From: Planctomycetaceae bacterium
Lineage (GTDB): Bacteria; Planctomycetota; Planctomycetia; Pirellulales; Pirellulaceae
Direction of reading: 5' to 3'
Assembly: GCA_005798335.1 (NCBI GenBank)
Contig: SYJV01000229.1
Span: 1 to 33,322, forward strand
DNA: 33,322 nt
Part shown: piece after piece, positions 17,981 through 26,527 of the stretch
How the letters are laid out: each line of letters opens with the position of its first letter
Numbering within the stretch: position 1 is the stretch's first letter
Made by a program: the position numbers and the translations under genes
Notes under the pieces: model-generated
What the model saw: the letters and a program-made list of their open reading frames with translations, nothing else
Database searches by the model: none
Told to the model about the DNA's origin: nothing

Positions 17981-18997
17981 TCACGGCAATGTACGAAACA
18001 CAGTACCCAACGATAACGACCAGGCGGCCATCAATATCAGCGCTGCGATTACCCAAGGAACATAGTGTTCGTTGTATTGCAAATAGCGCAGCTCCGATAC
18101 TTCAGTACGTTCCAGCCGATCGATTTGTGCGTAAATCTCTCGCATCGCGTCTTTGTCGATTGCTCGAAAGAAGCGACCGCCTGTCTTGTCGGCGATCTGC
18201 TTCAGTCCTTCCTCGTCGATTTCAACCTGAATGCGTCGCAAAGTCATTCGACCCGTAAAGGGGTCCTGGGCTGGAAATGGTGCCAAGCCATTTGTGCCCG
18301 CGCCGATGCAGTAGATCTTGACTTGTTGGGCAACCGCTAGTTCGGCGGCTTGTTCGGGATCGATAGCTCCAGCGTTCTGCACTCCGTCGGTCAGCAACAC
18401 TACGACCTTGCTCTTGGCTTTGCTCTCGCGCAATCGTTCCACGGCCAGAGCCAAGCCATCGCCGATCGCAGTACCGTCTTCACCTTCTTCATGAACGATC
18501 TCCAGATCTTGAACCATGGTGGCCAAGTTGCCGTGATCGAGTGTCAAAGGGCAAAGACTGTCGGCGTAGCCAGCGAATGAAATCAATCCGATCAAATCGT
18601 CTGGGCGTCCGCGAGCAACCTTGCCGCCGAGAATGAACTCCTGCAATACTTCTTTGACCACGGTCAAGCGGTCAATTCCCAAGTCATCCTTGACTAAATC
18701 GCGTGCGTTCATCGACCCCGAACAGTCGATGACGGACATGATTGCAATCCCTTCGCGAATAACTTTGCTCTGGGCATCCGGCGTGCGCGGGCGCGCGAGC
18801 GCCACTGCAAGGCATGCCACTGCGAGTCCACTCAACAGCGCTGGCAGGCTTGACAAGCGCACGCGCCAGGTTGGTCCAGCACGATCCACCACCGCCAATG
18901 ACGAGAACCGCAGGGCAGATGGTACCCGACGCGCCAGACCCACAACGATTGGCGCCAACAGAAGCAGCGTCAGAAACCAAGGATCTCGTAATTCCAT
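17981..18997 (-). CDS. batA: BatA: VWA domain membrane protein
   Basis: The ATG at 18997 has AAGAAGG seven bases upstream and is preferred to GTG at 19003; the protein is 338 residues. Two N-terminal membrane helices (about 8-22 and 50-70) are followed by a VWA domain with a complete MIDAS: DCSGS (Asp91, Ser93, Ser95), a Thr near GEDGTAIG, and LLTDGVQN. A last helix is at about 312-332. This helix-VWA-helix layout and the RDPWFL N-terminus are those of BatA, an inner-membrane protein with its metal-binding domain in the periplasm. The gene lies in the middle of the Bat operon; 15 bases separate its stop from the next ATG. Confidence 0.93.
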   Translation of the reverse strand: MELRDPWFLTLLLLAPIVVGLARRVPSALRFSSLAVVDRAGPTWRVRLSSLPALLSGLAVACLAVALARPRTPDAQSKVIREGIAIMSVIDCSGSMNARDLVKDDLGIDRLTVVKEVLQEFILGGKVARGRPDDLIGLISFAGYADSLCPLTLDHGNLATMVQDLEIVHEEGEDGTAIGDGLALAVERLRESKAKSKVVVLLTDGVQNAGAIDPEQAAELAVAQQVKIYCIGAGTNGLAPFPAQDPFTGRMTLRRIQVEIDEEGLKQIADKTGGRFFRAIDKDAMREIYAQIDRLERTEVSELRYLQYNEHYVPWVIAALILMAAWSLSLGTVFRTLP

Positions 18998-19057
18998 GCA
19001 CACCTTCTTACGATTTACAGATTCTACTCACGATATACAAATCACCCAGGTCACCAT

Positions 19058-20125
19058 TCAAACCCGACGCGTTAGCGAGGAGTGCGCCAGCGAGGAACTT
19101 TCTGCTTCGCTATCCTGGAGCAAAAGTGGCGCGTTCTCGCGAGTCTCGTCCAGGAATCGCGCAGCCGTTTGTATCGATTTGTCGATATCCGCACTGGTGG
19201 GCTGGACTCCCGCGAATTTTACCAAGTCTGCTTGTCGAAGAAACTCGCGCAACAATGATTGATGCTCGCGCGACAACTCGGCAGAACCACCCAGCTTCCC
19301 AACTGAGGCCAGAAACTCTTCGGTGGTCAGTTCCGGAGCACGCAAGTCGAAACGATCCTCTAAGTAGCGCCGCACAATGCTCGACAGTTCGACGTAGAAT
19401 GCGTCCACCTGCTGGCTGGTCGGGCGCGGGCGTGCAAGCAACCGATCTAAACGCACTCGAGCGATTTCGTAAGCACTCTTTCGACGTGCGCGCTGTCGCC
19501 AAGCGATCCAGGCTCGCACTCCAAGCGGCACCGCTACCGCTATCACTAAACAACCGGCAGCGTAGAACGGCCAGTTCGAGCGCGGAAGCGGTTCGCGGCG
19601 CCCTAGTTTTCCAAGGGCCGGCTTCAGCTTGGCCGACGCTCCTTCCGGCACCACGGAATTAACCGTAAACTCTAGCCGCTCGGTCATGATTTCGAACGCA
19701 TCGAGACCATCGGGGGCAGATTTCTGACCTGGCCGACGATCGACATACTCGACCAGAATTGGCGGGATCGCTTGTTTGCCCGACGCAGGTGTTTGCAATC
19801 GATACTTTTGAATAAATACACTCCGTCCGCCGGAATCTATGGATTGCCTTGGCGCGAAATCGACGATCGTGAATCGCTCCACAGCGTCGCCAAATTCGGG
19901 CATTAACACTTCCACGTCCTTCTCGGCAGTGACGGTAATTGTCAACGTGACGATGTCGCCGATCGTGGGCTTGTCCGGTTCGAGCGCGATGCGAACCTTT
20001 ACGGGGCCAGATTCCGCATCACGCGAAATCGAATCTGCGCGGCAGACAACACTGGGCACCAGTGCTATGAACGCCAGCGAGCAGCGGAGAATTGCGTCAA
20101 TCGAAATCTGCAATCTAGCCTTCAT
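19058..20125 (-). CDS. BatD-N/DUF4381-like membrane protein of the Bat cluster
   Basis: The 355-residue protein has a signal peptide (LAFIALVPSVVCRA, residues 15-30), a beta-sandwich domain related to BatD (KPTIGDIVTLTITVTAEKDVEV, then a QKYRLQTPASGKQAIPP strand pair), one membrane helix (about 187-210) and a cytoplasmic C-terminal domain with VDAFYVELSSIVRRYLEDR followed by LTTEEFL, which is the hallmark of DUF4381-like proteins. It is therefore a short BatD-related partner. The ATG overlaps the DUF58 stop as ATGA, indicating coupling, and batA follows after 60 bases. The family is known only from MoxR/Bat loci. Confidence 0.85.
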   Translation of the reverse strand: MKARLQISIDAILRCSLAFIALVPSVVCRADSISRDAESGPVKVRIALEPDKPTIGDIVTLTITVTAEKDVEVLMPEFGDAVERFTIVDFAPRQSIDSGGRSVFIQKYRLQTPASGKQAIPPILVEYVDRRPGQKSAPDGLDAFEIMTERLEFTVNSVVPEGASAKLKPALGKLGRREPLPRSNWPFYAAGCLVIAVAVPLGVRAWIAWRQRARRKSAYEIARVRLDRLLARPRPTSQQVDAFYVELSSIVRRYLEDRFDLRAPELTTEEFLASVGKLGGSAELSREHQSLLREFLRQADLVKFAGVQPTSADIDKSIQTAARFLDETRENAPLLLQDSEAESSSLAHSSLTRRV

Positions 20126-21093
20126 CTTCGCATTCTTCGTTCGCGCATTCGAAAGAACTTAGCCAACGGATCGACAATGGAGCCCGCAGCGTCGATATGG
20201 ATAAAATCGATGCCCGACGCGCCAAACGATCGTCGCAGTGATTCGACTCGTTCGTTGCTCGCCCTCAATACTGCTTCTCGGAATCCCGTCGCACCGGAAT
20301 CATAAACCGCGATCCGACCTGTCTCGGGATCGGCCAGGTGTATCATACCCACGTTGGGGATTTCCGATTCTCTGGCATCAGTTACCAACACAGCAATCAC
20401 ATCGTGTTTCCGATTCGTATTACGCATAGGTTTGAGAAAACCGTCATCCAAGAAATCGCTGACTACGAAACAAACAGTCTTACGAGTGGTCACGGACATC
20501 AAAAACTCCATGGCCCCCGCGATATTGGTTGACTGGCGATCCGGTCGTTGAGCCGTGCGTTTGCGCCCCAGCGGCAGCCAACGCCTGCGAGCCATCCGAG
20601 TGCGAGTGGCAAGTTCCTCCGGAGTTTCACCGGTTCCATGGGCCAAAACATCGCGAATGACTCGCAAAGAATGTTTTTGCCCCTTGCGAGCAGGAATGTA
20701 TTGTTCGATCGAACCGTGAAATAGCGTCAAGCCGACTTTATCGTCATTACTGGTTGCCGCAAACGCTAGCAGCGCGCACAGTTCTGCAGTGGCTTCGCGC
20801 TTTGATCGACCAGCCGAACCGAAATCCTGCGACGCGGAAATATCCGCCATCATCATCAACGTCAACTGGCGCTCTTCCACATAGCGTTTGACATACGGCC
20901 CTCCCATGCGCGCCGTAACGTTCCAATCGATCGTGCGCACATCGTCGCCAGGAATATAGGGTCGGACTTCTTCAAACTCCATGCCGCGCCCGCGAAATAC
21001 CGATTCGTATTGCCCGGCCAAAACGTCCGCAACTTGCCGACCCGTTCGAATCTGAATTTCGCGAACGCGTTGAATTAGCTCTTTGGCAAGCAT
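20122..21093 (-). CDS. DUF58 domain-containing protein
   Basis: A 323-residue DUF58 protein, first gene of the Bat operon. The family signature is clear: VFRGRGMEFEEVRPYIPGDDVRTIDWNVTAR-type core (key residues RG, E, R, Y, PGDD, RxIDWN) followed by a degenerate VWA-like domain beginning MADISAS. No membrane helix or signal peptide is seen, so it is cytoplasmic. DUF58 proteins occur next to MoxR AAA ATPases and VWA proteins and are thought to work with them in assembling or activating envelope complexes. Here, no MoxR gene lies upstream; the next gene is on the other strand. There is no good ribosome-binding site before the ATG at 21093. Confidence 0.95.
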   Translation of the reverse strand: MLAKELIQRVREIQIRTGRQVADVLAGQYESVFRGRGMEFEEVRPYIPGDDVRTIDWNVTARMGGPYVKRYVEERQLTLMMMADISASQDFGSAGRSKREATAELCALLAFAATSNDDKVGLTLFHGSIEQYIPARKGQKHSLRVIRDVLAHGTGETPEELATRTRMARRRWLPLGRKRTAQRPDRQSTNIAGAMEFLMSVTTRKTVCFVVSDFLDDGFLKPMRNTNRKHDVIAVLVTDARESEIPNVGMIHLADPETGRIAVYDSGATGFREAVLRASNERVESLRRSFGASGIDFIHIDAAGSIVDPLAKFFRMRERRMRR

Positions 21094-21285
21094 GTTAATA
21101 AAGCGTCAATCGGAGCGCTGCTCTTGGGGAATTTTTAATCACTACGTTCTATGCTTTGTGGGACGTTTCTTCAAGCCTATTCCGCCGCACACAGCCCGAT
21201 CAACCGTATTCCACCCAGGGAGATTTTTCATAGAATGCACTGCGAATCCTTTTTCTGCTTGGACCAATCCAACTGGAGTCAATCT
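21094..21285. promoter_or_regulatory. Divergent promoter region of the Bat operon and the GlcG-like gene
   Basis: These 192 bases separate two divergent genes and so should hold the Bat operon promoter. No convincing sigma-70 pair or operator palindrome is visible. GGAG about nine bases before 21286 is the ribosome-binding site of the GlcG-like gene. Confidence 0.4.
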
Positions 21286-21771
21286 ATGAAATCTGCACCT
21301 ATTTTCGCGTTGGCCCTATTTGCTCTTACCGTTTCCTCACCATTTTCCTTTGCTCAGGAACCGACGCCTTACGGCGAGCCGATAGCGTTGGAGCAGGCCA
21401 AAAAAGTAATGAAAGCGGCGGAAGAGGAGGCCCGCAAACAGAAATGGCCTGTGGCGATCGCGATCGTCGATAGTTCTGGATTCTTGGTGATGTTCCAACG
21501 ACTCGAAAATACGCAACTTGGCAGTGTCGAAGTATCACTGGAAAAGGCCAAGACCGCAGCTTTGTTTCGACGCACCACCAAAGAACTAGAAGACCGCCTA
21601 GTGGCTGGCGGAGCAAACTTGAAAGTTCTGCGTCTGCCAGGCCTACCTATCGAAGGCGGCATTCCAATCGTCGTCAACGGAAAAATAATCGGCGCTATAG
21701 GCGTCTCTGGTGTCCAGTCAACCCAAGATGCGCAAGTCGCCTCGGCGGGTATCAAGGCCTTAGTGCCTTAA
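21286..21771 (+). CDS. GlcG/HbpS family heme-binding-like protein, secreted
   Basis: The ATG at 21286 follows GGAG and begins a normal signal peptide (residues 1-22, cleavage after SFAQ-like FSFAQ). Upstream in-frame codons to 21151 add only unrelated sequence. The 161-residue product has the GlcG/HbpS fold markers: LEQAKKVMKAAEEEARKQ helix, VAIAIVDSSGFLVMFQRLE, SLEKAKTAALFRRTT, PGLPIEGGIPI and GKIIGAIGVSG near the end. Members bind heme or corrinoid-like cofactors or have unknown small-ligand roles; the signal peptide puts this one outside the cytoplasm. The stop codon is inside the duplicated target site of a mobile element and remains intact. Convergent with the glycosyltransferase-like gene. 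Confidence 0.9.
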   Translation: MKSAPIFALALFALTVSSPFSFAQEPTPYGEPIALEQAKKVMKAAEEEARKQKWPVAIAIVDSSGFLVMFQRLENTQLGSVEVSLEKAKTAALFRRTTKELEDRLVAGGANLKVLRLPGLPIEGGIPIVVNGKIIGAIGVSGVQSTQDAQVASAGIKALVP

Positions 21772-21773
21772 CG
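21764..21773. repeat. Left 10-bp target-site duplication of foldback copy 2
   Basis: TGCCTTAACG abuts the left terminus of the element. It includes the TAA stop (21769-21771) of the GlcG-like gene. Confidence 0.88.
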
Positions 21774-21895
21774 CAATACCGTTCAACGAACGTGGGATAA
21801 GCTTCCAGCTTGTCAACCTGTAGCGGAGTTTCACCATTGCTTGCACAAGATATTGACAAGCTGGAAGCTTATCCCACGTTCGTTGAACGGTATTG
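21774..21895. mobile_element. 122-bp foldback (MITE-like) element, copy 2, with target-site duplication
   Basis: The 43-base arms (21774-21816 and 21853-21895) are perfect inverted complements with termini CAATACC/GGTATTG; the 36-base centre is 21817-21852. Pairing stops exactly where the direct repeats TGCCTTAACG (21764-21773 and 21896-21905) begin, which is what transposition by staggered cut and repair produces. It is 121/122 identical to copy 1 about 10.5 kb away. It encodes no protein. Lying between convergent genes, its hairpin could also end transcripts from both sides. Confidence 0.93.
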
Positions 21896-21905
21896 TGCCT
21901 TAACG
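21896..21905. repeat. Right 10-bp target-site duplication of foldback copy 2
   Basis: TGCCTTAACG, identical to the left flank at 21764-21773, directly follows the right terminus GGTATTG. Confidence 0.88.
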
Positions 21906-21942
21906 ATGGTCAGTTAAAAAAGTACTGAACAAGTGCGAATGA

Positions 21943-24135
21943 TTACAGTGGCTGGGTTGTGTTGACACTCAGCAAACTGTAGGTACTGCTGGACCAAAGG
22001 TCCTCCAGCCTGCCATCATTCAAACACGACTGAACGGCACTGTAAACGGGCCCCAATCGATTCCACCAATCTTCAGCTCGATCGGGCCCCAGAGATTTGT
22101 TGGCGATGACAAGGTGTGAAATCCGTCGGTTTGCCAGAAAACTATGGAGCGCTTCTGCGGTACCGAAGTGCTCTGGTGGTGTGAGCCCCGGCGCCTGAAA
22201 AAATGGAGTGCCGATGATGCAACACCGCGGAATGTACAAACTGCGGTTTTCAATCAACAGTAGAATTCGCGAGCCCGGAGAAGTGGCTTCGTCAATCTTT
22301 GTCGCCAGTTCAATGTACTCCTCGGTCAGCGAGTCATTCACCCAATCTGTACGGCTCCAAATTCCAAGATTCGTTTCCCAGGAGGCGAAATAGTAGCCAG
22401 CGTTTGCCCAAGGAAGGCTGACGATCGTCGAAACAACCAGCAACCATTCCACCAGCATTTTTGTGCGCCCAGCTAGGGACTTGATAGCCGCAGCACCTAA
22501 TACCACGACAACAACGAACAGTGGAATCGCCAAGCGTGATTGCTGAGCGGTGAGAAACCAAAATAGATACAGGATCAGGGCAGTTAACAACAAATGAGTC
22601 GGCCACGCCAGTTGGGAGTATGATACATTGATGGCTGAACGATTTCCGGTGGCAGGTCGGCTTGTTCGGTTGGGCATGCCGACTCGCCGACTCGGTCGAC
22701 CATGCGTTGCCGCGGCCAGCCAGCCGACTCGTATCGTCAGCCCGAGCAGTACTAGCCACTGCCAACCAATTCGACCATCAAAAAGCGCTTGATCCCAAGC
22801 CAAATAGATTGGCGAAAAAAGCAACGCAACGACTCCGCGCATGCCAAAGACGGACCCTCCAATCGCATGGTGATAATTGCTTGTTTCTAGCATTGCCGTA
22901 TTTGACGTAAACCACGCGGCAAAGAATGGGTAACACGGATTGCCTGCCAAAAACCATGGCCGCAAAAAAAATGGAGACGCGATCGCCACCATGGTTACCA
23001 CCAACATTGACGCCCTACACGAAATCAGAGGAATACTCCTGGTCGATGCGCTTAGGCCGCGCAATTTTCTTTGCTCATGCGTATCGACAAATTGTTTAGT
23101 GGCCAATTTGCCTCGCCGAGAGCCAGTCTTGGTGATTACGGGAACTTCCGGTGGTGAGATATTAGAATTCCATAATTCTGTCACCAACCATAACAAAGGA
23201 ATGACCACAAGAATCCCACCAGTCAATTTTGTCGCAGCAGCTCCACCAGCAATGATTCCGAGAATTATCAATGGACTCACACTCGAGCCACCCGCCCGCC
23301 ACTGCCGAGCCAAAGACCGCATGATGACTAACATAGCTGCGACGAATAACAGCAAGAAAACTTCGACGTAGCAATTCTGACTGATCATCAGCGAAGTCTG
23401 ACTCGCTCCAAGCGATAGCGTCAGTATCAATGCCGCGCGAGCATCTGAGACGTCTCGCGCGACGGTGTACAATAAGTATAAGCCGATGATCCAGATGCTC
23501 CAGGCAAGCAATCGCGACGTCACGAGAGACTCGATCGGAGCCGACATCCAGCATAGGATCTCTACTAACGACGGAAAGCCTGAGTAGGGCAAATCACCGT
23601 AGAACGCAGGCCAGCCATCAGCCATCCAAAGTCGCGGCAAAACTGAGTGGTAGACCAGTTCATCCCAGCCAGTTGGATAGTTCAATGCAGGCCCGAGTGT
23701 CAGCAATACACAAGGTGCAACGAGCAATAACCGCAACCTGGGTAGATCGGGAAAGTAGTAGCGCGAACCCGACGTACCAATCGGCTGCATTCGCACTTTC
23801 TTGGCTCGTTCTAACAGCCCAACGTGGATCGAGCGCACCGCCGATGCGAGGCCGTAAAGAGAAAACAGCGCCAAAGGCAACAACGAAAATGCGCCTGGCA
23901 GACCTGCCGTTGCACCAATGGTTACGCCGGAGAATGCAACAATTGTCAAGCCTGCGGCGGAATAGGCTAGTTCATATTCAAGGCCAGTGGGACAGGCGCT
24001 CTTCAGCCATCGCCTGAGCAATAACCCCGCTCCCCATGAGGCAATGAACAAGAATGCTACACCGACAATTGCCCAAGAAATCGAACCCATCGACTCAAGT
24101 GAAGGTAATCGTTCGATTCCTGCCATTGTCCTCAT
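21943..24135 (-). CDS. Polytopic membrane protein, GT-C-type glycosyltransferase-like
   Basis: The 730-residue protein has at least ten hydrophobic helices and a soluble C-terminal part of about 140 residues. The first large loop has PTGWDELVYHSVLPRL with an acidic pair (about residues 157-160), followed by GFPSLVEILCW; an acidic motif in the first loop is typical of GT-C enzymes (ArnT/PMT-like, dolichyl- or undecaprenyl-phosphate-sugar dependent). A basic loop near 330-365 is probably cytoplasmic. GTAGG lies about eight bases before the ATG; a second ATG is three codons in. It probably transfers sugar to an envelope component on the periplasmic side. Exact family is not certain; an unrelated polytopic protein is possible. 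Confidence 0.72.
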   Translation of the reverse strand: MRTMAGIERLPSLESMGSISWAIVGVAFLFIASWGAGLLLRRWLKSACPTGLEYELAYSAAGLTIVAFSGVTIGATAGLPGAFSLLPLALFSLYGLASAVRSIHVGLLERAKKVRMQPIGTSGSRYYFPDLPRLRLLLVAPCVLLTLGPALNYPTGWDELVYHSVLPRLWMADGWPAFYGDLPYSGFPSLVEILCWMSAPIESLVTSRLLAWSIWIIGLYLLYTVARDVSDARAALILTLSLGASQTSLMISQNCYVEVFLLLFVAAMLVIMRSLARQWRAGGSSVSPLIILGIIAGGAAATKLTGGILVVIPLLWLVTELWNSNISPPEVPVITKTGSRRGKLATKQFVDTHEQRKLRGLSASTRSIPLISCRASMLVVTMVAIASPFFLRPWFLAGNPCYPFFAAWFTSNTAMLETSNYHHAIGGSVFGMRGVVALLFSPIYLAWDQALFDGRIGWQWLVLLGLTIRVGWLAAATHGRPSRRVGMPNRTSRPATGNRSAINVSYSQLAWPTHLLLTALILYLFWFLTAQQSRLAIPLFVVVVVLGAAAIKSLAGRTKMLVEWLLVVSTIVSLPWANAGYYFASWETNLGIWSRTDWVNDSLTEEYIELATKIDEATSPGSRILLLIENRSLYIPRCCIIGTPFFQAPGLTPPEHFGTAEALHSFLANRRISHLVIANKSLGPDRAEDWWNRLGPVYSAVQSCLNDGRLEDLWSSSTYSLLSVNTTQPL

Positions 24136-24231
24136 TCGTATTGCCTACTCACGGAATTCTTAAAATTCGCGTTCTTCTGGGAATTGCGGTATCCGGAGCG
24201 ATTGGCGGTGTCTGGAATAGCTGATGGTTTG

Positions 24232-24253
24232 GAGCAATTGAGGACAATTGCTC
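24232..24253 (-). terminator. Hairpin downstream of peptidase T
   Basis: A perfect nine-base stem, GAGCAATTG/CAATTGCTC with a four-base loop, lies just after the peptidase T stop on the minus strand. No T tract follows, so it may be a terminator stem or only an mRNA-end structure. Confidence 0.45.
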
Positions 24254-24259
24254 TACCTC

Positions 24260-25513
24260 TTATACGCGGCCGTGAGCTTGCCAGAGGTCGAGCAGCTCGA
24301 CAAGGTGTTCAACCGCGGCGGCCATTTCGTTTAAGGATGTGAACTCGAGGACGCTGTGTATGTTGTGCTGGCCAACCGAGAGATTGGGAGTCACTAGCCC
24401 TTTCTCGCTGAGCATCGCGCCATCGGTTCCACCGCGAATGATGTCCAACTTTGCGGTTCGCCCCAAGCGATCGTGGGCAAGTTGGGCCAGTTCGAGTACC
24501 AGTGGGCATTGTCCCAAATAATCCGCCATATTGCGATATTGTCGCGTTCGCTGAATGTCGAATCGCAATCCTGGGAATCTGTCGGCGATCTCGGCTGACT
24601 TGTTCTGAACCAGTTCCGCATAAGTATCGAGTTTGGCGGAATCAAAATCGCGCAGCAGCATTTTCGCTTCGGCATTGGCAACGTCGCCGCGCAGGCTGTA
24701 GGGATGAATAAATCCGTCGCGACCGTCGGTCGATTCTGGCGACAGGCGGTCGCGCGGCAATTCGGCCAGCAACATACTCAATCCTCGCAAGGCGTTCACC
24801 ATGCGCCCTTTCGCAATCGACGGGTGGATGACTTTGCCGATCGCATGAACGGTCAGCAAATCTGCCGAAAAATTTTCACCTTCAACTACACTGGCGCCGC
24901 TCCCGTCGAGCGTGTAACCGGCGACAGCATCCACGGTTCGCAAATCGACATGCTGCGTTCCGCGTCCGATTTCCTCGTCACATGTAAACAAAATGCGTAC
25001 CGGACCGTGTGGCAAATATGGGTGCTCGATCAGATGACCAGCCAACTCCATGATCGCCGCTACTCCTGCTTTATCGTCACCTCCCAACAGCGTCGAACCA
25101 TCCGTGGTAACTAGGCAGTGTCCCTGCAAGTCCTGTAGAGCTGGGGTTTCGGCTGCTCGGATGATTTGACTGTCGCGCGCCAGTTGGATGTCGCCACCGG
25201 CATACTCTTCGATGACTTGTGGGTTGACACCGGCACCCGACGCATCGGGCGAAGTGTCTAGATGTGCGTTCAGTAGAATCGTTGGTACTGGACCGGTCAC
25301 ACTCGCAGGAATTGTTCCCCACACTAACCCATGTTCATCCTGGCGAGCATCCTCGATACCAATCGCTCGCAGTTCTTCCAGCAGCATTCTCCCTAGTTCC
25401 AATTGTCCAATCGAACTCGGATAACTAGTCGCTTCGGGATTGGCCGTGGTTTCGACTCGGACATAGCGGAGAAAACGATCTAGTAAACGGGCTGTGTTGA
25501 TGGGCGGCTTCAT
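24260..25513 (-). CDS. pepT: Peptidase T (tripeptide aminopeptidase)
   Basis: A cytoplasmic M20-family di-zinc aminopeptidase removing the N-terminal residue of tripeptides. The metal and catalytic motifs are present: NAHLDTSPD (His84, catalytic Asp86), GGDDKAG (bridging Asp146), CDEEIGRG (catalytic Glu180, Glu181), TLDGSG (Asp203) and HNIHS near the C-terminus. The frame is open to an ATG at 25645, but the ATG at 25513 gives 417 residues, close to the usual ~410, and removes a 44-residue leader with no family match; neither start has a strong ribosome-binding site. The central HPSIAKGRMVNAL part is the dimerisation domain. It is divergent from the exonuclease gene. Confidence 0.95.
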   Translation of the reverse strand: MKPPINTARLLDRFLRYVRVETTANPEATSYPSSIGQLELGRMLLEELRAIGIEDARQDEHGLVWGTIPASVTGPVPTILLNAHLDTSPDASGAGVNPQVIEEYAGGDIQLARDSQIIRAAETPALQDLQGHCLVTTDGSTLLGGDDKAGVAAIMELAGHLIEHPYLPHGPVRILFTCDEEIGRGTQHVDLRTVDAVAGYTLDGSGASVVEGENFSADLLTVHAIGKVIHPSIAKGRMVNALRGLSMLLAELPRDRLSPESTDGRDGFIHPYSLRGDVANAEAKMLLRDFDSAKLDTYAELVQNKSAEIADRFPGLRFDIQRTRQYRNMADYLGQCPLVLELAQLAHDRLGRTAKLDIIRGGTDGAMLSEKGLVTPNLSVGQHNIHSVLEFTSLNEMAAAVEHLVELLDLWQAHGRV

Positions 25514-25682
25514 AGGAAACGGAGTCCATGGTAACTTCGTGTTGGGTTGAACTAAGTCAAAGACAGGCCCATACTGAGCCGTCGAGATTTTATCCGCTTT
25601 GTGTCGTTGAGCGAACCGTACCGCAAATGAATCACGACTATCCACGTGCCCTAGATGACTAATCGAGCATAAGCCAACTCAC

Positions 25683-26513
25683 ATGAGCACCAATGCGATC
25701 CGCGACGTCCATTATTTCTTATTCGACGTGGAGAGCGTGGCTGACGGGGAACTGGTGTCAAATTCGCGATTTGCTGGCCAGGGGCTCGCGCCTCAGGCCG
25801 CAATATCCAAATTTCGTCAGCAACTGGTGATTGATACTGGACGAGACTTTATTCCGTACACTTATCAAATCCCTGTCGCGGTGGTGATCGCTAAGATTCG
25901 CGAAGATTTGAGCTTGATGGAAATCGTGTCGCTCGACCAGCCCGAACATCGACCACACGTGATCACCAAGCATTTCTGGACAGGTTGGGAAGCTTATCAG
26001 CGCCCCACGTTGGTCACTTTTAATGGACGTGGATTCGATATTCCATTGATGGAGCAAGCTGCATTTCGCTATGGAGTTTCCGTGCCGCAATGGTTCAATC
26101 TACTGGATCGAACCTATGAACAGAACCGCAACCGATACAACCTGAACAGCCATATTGATCTGCACGAAATACTCACGAATTTCGGTAGCACGTGGTTCCG
26201 CGGTGGATTGAATCTGGCCGCGAACTTGCTGGGAAAGCCTGGAAAAATGGATGTCCAAGGCGATATGGTACAAGATTTGTATGAGTCCGGACGCATTGCT
26301 CAGATCAACGAATATTGCCGCTGTGACGTGCTGGATACCTACTTCGTTTTCCTGCGAGTGTCCCTTATGATGGGGAAAATTACGCTCGATCAAGAACAAA
26401 TGCTGGTGCAACAAACGAAGGAATTCATTCAGTCGCAGGTTGACCAGCATCCGGCATATCGTCAATATCTGTCGCAGTGGGGAGACTGGAAAAACCCATG
26501 GAAAGACAATTGA
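25683..26513 (+). CDS. PolB-like 3'-5' exonuclease (DEDDy family)
   Basis: A 276-residue stand-alone exonuclease related to the proofreading domain of family B DNA polymerases. Exo I is FDVES (Asp15, Glu17), Exo II is [12 protein letters not shown] (Asp119) and Exo III is [11 protein letters not shown], giving the DEDDy Tyr211 and Asp215. All four acidic residues and the Tyr are present, so it should be active on DNA or RNA 3' ends with two metal ions. No polymerase domain follows. The start has no clear ribosome-binding site. The DUF1559 gene begins 14 bases after its stop, suggesting a shared transcript though no functional link is evident. Cellular role is unknown for this family (COG3298-like). 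Confidence 0.9.
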   Translation: MSTNAIRDVHYFLFDVESVADGELVSNSRFAGQGLAPQAAISKFRQQLVIDTGRDFIPYTYQIPVAVVIAKIREDLSLMEIVSLDQPEHRPHVITKHFWTGWEAYQRPTLVTFNGRGFDIPLMEQAAFRYGVSVPQWFNLLDRTYEQNRNRYNLNSHIDLHEILTNFGSTWFRGGLNLAANLLGKPGKMDVQGDMVQDLYESGRIAQINEYCRCDVLDTYFVFLRVSLMMGKITLDQEQMLVQQTKEFIQSQVDQHPAYRQYLSQWGDWKNPWKDN

Positions 26514-26527
26514 ACCAAGGTGACTTT

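Noticed and set aside
21151-21285. Longer start for the GlcG-like protein
   Set aside because: The extra 45 residues precede a complete signal peptide, and GGAG supports the ATG at 21286.
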